Origin: Lonicera japonica
Lineage: Eukaryota > Streptophyta > Magnoliopsida > Dipsacales > Caprifoliaceae
Direction of reading: 5' to 3'
Assembly: GCA_021464415.1 (NCBI GenBank)
Contig: CM038470.1
Location: 23,771,601-23,835,600, forward strand
Length of the DNA: 64,000 nt
In this document: piece after piece, positions 61,737 to 64,000 of the stretch
How the letters are laid out: each line of letters begins with the position of its first letter
Numbering within the stretch: the stretch's first letter is position 1
Notes under the pieces: generated by a model
Told to the model about the DNA's origin: nothing
Seen by the model: the letters and a program-made list of their open reading frames with translations, nothing else
The model's database searches: none
Translations under genes and position numbers: made by a program

Positions 61737-62420
61737 GGAAAACGCAAATTTTATTGAATTATATGATATGATATTTTATTTTTTATTTCACTAAAGGTTG
61801 GATAATGTTAAAATATAATCATATAATAAAGTATTAACCGATAATAACCTGTTTGTTTTACTAAATTAACTATAGATACATATTTTATTTGTTAATTTTC
61901 TCATATGATAAGATTTTGTATAGATAATTTACCTTTTTTTTTGATATATATGTAATTGACTTAGTGTAAAATATATTTCAGTAGAGAGTTGAAAATATAT
62001 AAACAACCTAATTTTATAAATAAATATTTAATTATAGATAAATATTTTATTTGTTAATATTTCTCATATGATAAGATTTTTGTAAAAGTAACTTACATTT
62101 TTTTTATATATACGTAATTGACTTAGAGTAAAATGTATTTTTAGTAGGGAGTTGGAAATATATAAACAATATAATTTTATAAATAAATATTTAATTTAAT
62201 AAATAAAGTTACACTAAGAATTTTGGTAGGTTTGAAATACTATTTTATTTATTGGCGAATTAAACAAAACCCATCATTATAATCAATATTACCAACATGC
62301 CATAATAATCTTGAGACGTTGGATCAAAAGATAAATATTTACATTAAATTTGAGCCACCAGTTGAGAACATAAACATAAAGAGTCATGATATATTAGGAC
62401 TGACCTGATTTATTAATAGA

Positions 62421-62446
62421 CTAAATAATGTCCGTGCCTACGGCAG
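62421..62446 (-). mobile_element. Second Helitron-like 3' terminus
   Basis: Minus-strand TGCCGTAGGCA hairpin, then CGGACATTATTTAG. It is nearly the same hairpin and spacing as the end at 59594-59618, with TTTAG in place of ACTAG. Same orientation as the first. Confidence 0.4.
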
Positions 62447-62612
62447 GATTTGATTGTGCATGTATGTAATTGGTGACACTATCTAAAATCATATGTATTG
62501 TTACTTTTTTTTATATCTATAACTAATCGTAAATTTAATATTTTTTTATCTCATATTAAGAATTTTTATTCCAACTTTGCTATTTCTCTTATAAATGGTT
62601 TAAGTTCGAGGA

Positions 62613-63568
62613 GGCAGTGACAAAGCCAGGATTTGAGTAAACCGTGGGCGAAATATGAAGCACATTAAATCATATTTAAAGTCTTAAAATTTTAATACTA
62701 TTTAAAATTTGTCTATTAATATTGTTTTTAATAAAATAAAATAAGTTATTAAATAACTATAAGTATATAACTAATATTCAACAATTACGAATTTAGATTT
62801 AAATCACTAAATATTCAATAATTAATCAATAGTTCAAGAAATACACTTAATATTATGTAATTAATAATTGTGCAATTAATCAACAATATAAATAAAATTC
62901 AACAATTAGGGGTTTAAACCTAAATCACCAACTATTCAACAATTAATCAATAGTTCAAGAAATACACTTAATATTAGGCAATTAATCAATAATATAAATA
63001 AAATTCATCAATTAGGGGTTTAGACCTAAATCACCAAATATTCAACAATTAATCAAATGTTCAAGAAATACACTTGATATTAGGCAATTAATAAAGAAAC
63101 AAAACTAATATTATGCAAGTAATGAAGGAATAAAGTAATCCCTAATTTTGAAAAGTAAATCAAAAAAATATACCTAAAAATATAGTGGGTTGTGCGCGTG
63201 GTTGTGGTGGTGTGAAGGTTGAGAGGTGGATTGGTGTGGTCATGGTAGCATAATTGTGTATTTGTGTGAGTGAGACAAAGAGAGGCGAGTGAGAGAAATG
63301 AAGAATATAAAAGAAGGCGAGCAACTGTGTGATAGTGATATTGAGATCGTGGTGACATTGGTTTGCTTTGTTTAATTTATGAAATTTACAAGCTTTCAAA
63401 TGGCTCATAAAGTTTTGTCTTTTACAATTACATCAAGTTTATTTTTCTACACATAAGCCTTTATATATATATATGTATTTCAAAAAACATCCAATATATA
63501 GTAAAAAAAATTCAAAACTAACGGGGAGGCGCTTGCCCACTACCCCTTAGTAGCTTTGCCTCTGCAAG
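62613..63568. mobile_element. Possible DNA transposon with internal tandem repeats
   Basis: The left end GGCAGTGACAAAGCCAGGAT and the complement of the right end (TTGCAGAGGCAAAGCTACT) are roughly inverted, as in plant elements whose ends read GTGGCGGAGCCAGGATTT. The interior holds three ~105-120-bp repeats (62779-63106). No target duplication was found and no transposase is encoded. Confidence 0.4.
62779..63106. repeat. Three tandem ~105-120-bp repeats
   Basis: Units start near 62779, 62899 and 63005, each with CAATTAGGGGTTTA(A/G)ACC, CTAAATCACC, ATTCAACAATTAATCAA and GTTCAAGAAATACACTTAAT (the first unit is the most diverged). Their reverse complement resembles the repeats at 60780-61250 (for example GATTTAGGTCTAAACTCCTA at about 61230). 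Confidence 0.8.
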
Positions 63569-63885
63569 GAGTGGAAAAGTGAGTTGATGTTTATACATAT
63601 AGTATAGTAAACAGTGTATGTTTTAATTTTTTTTAAATAAATATATATTTTGTTAAGTTTAATTTCATATAATCGGATTTTTAGATATATCGAGTTCAAA
63701 TTTGGTAAACCGAAAATTCGACTATTGCCTCTTTATAAATAATGTTAATCCCGTCATAATCCATTTATATATATATCCATTAGTACCTATTGGATCATTA
63801 AAATTCAGAAATTAATGATCACATATAGAATATGTGTATGTCAAGAAAATAGTTGCTTAAGTTTAAATTAATATGTTTACACTTA

Positions 63886-64000
63886 TGGTGTGTTTGTCAC
63901 GCGGGATTAGAGGTGTGATTGGATTAATTAATCATATCCAGTATTTGTTGTCAAAAATGTTAGGATAAACAAATCATATCCTATATTTGGTGCAAGAGTG
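63886..64000. mobile_element. Tourist-like MITE, copy 2, cut by window end
   Basis: TGGTGTGTTTGTCACGCGGG onward, followed by GGATTAATTAATCATATCC, matches the reverse complement of the right end of the element at 59896-60517. It is therefore a second family member in opposite orientation. The right end lies beyond the window. Confidence 0.7.

Larger units (their letters stand above)
60521..62420. other. AT-rich region with repeats, no gene
   Basis: Contains the duplicated segment at 60863-61160 and a TTA microsatellite at 61678-61735. Two similar segments at 61870-61960 and 62035-62130 share CATATGATAAGATTTTTGTA and ACGTAATTGACTTAG phrases, a further diverged duplication. No coding signal. 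Confidence 0.5.

Noticed and set aside
61870..62130. Possible pair of LTRs from an old element
   Set aside because: The two similar segments are short and diverged, with no primer site, polypurine tract or target duplication.

Overview
This window is nuclear DNA from a flowering plant, most likely a eudicot. The evidence is intron-split genes of plant-specific families (STAY-GREEN, PGRL1, HPR3-type reductase, DUF1191 membrane protein, a small bHLH factor, a CYP76-like P450), AT-rich spacers full of microsatellites, and many nested plant transposons. I see no bacterial, organellar or viral genome organisation, and no convincing tRNA or rRNA gene.

Layout. 1-2540: AAT/ATC microsatellites and a 41-bp minisatellite with perfectly palindromic junctions. 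2540-5512 (+): a four-exon STAY-GREEN gene (Mg-dechelatase of chlorophyll breakdown) with a Tourist-like MITE in intron 2. 5513-10461: gene-poor spacer with a few transposon scraps. 10462-26705: a three-level nest. A Mutator-like non-autonomous element (9-bp target duplication) was hit by a Ty1/copia element with 202-bp LTRs (5-bp target duplication). That copia was later split, inside its RNase H codons, by a coding-deficient LTR element with 2058-bp LTRs and a tRNA-type primer site resembling that of Ogre/Tat elements. The inner element carries a 2.2-kb tandem array. 27553-28169, 34975-35637 and 47607-48302 are three more copies of the Mutator-like family, all with an internal array of hairpin-capable monomers. 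31358-32278 (-): an intronless DUF1191 membrane protein. 36885-37715: a shrunken hAT element retaining the end of its transposase. 38176-42743 (-): a ten-exon PGRL1 gene (cyclic electron flow) with a hAT MITE in intron 1. 45113-47038 (-): a two-exon HPR3-type hydroxypyruvate/glyoxylate reductase. 49863-51993 (-): a three-exon bHLH gene. 53755-54620 (-): a decayed LINE. 57001-59276 (-): a CYP76-like P450 with two in-frame stops next to an extra intron. 59590-64000: Helitron-like ends, two copies of a Tourist-like MITE family, and AT-rich tandem repeats.

SGR, PGRL1 and HPR3 concern chlorophyll breakdown, photosynthetic electron flow and photorespiration, but nothing in the sequence suggests a functional cluster; they are separated by transposons and lie on different strands. 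The most interesting structural features are the Mutator-like family with its palindromic arrays, the dated three-layer nest, and the damaged P450. Splice sites and protein coordinates were deduced by eye from GT/AG borders, phase and remembered family conservation, and have not been checked by alignment.
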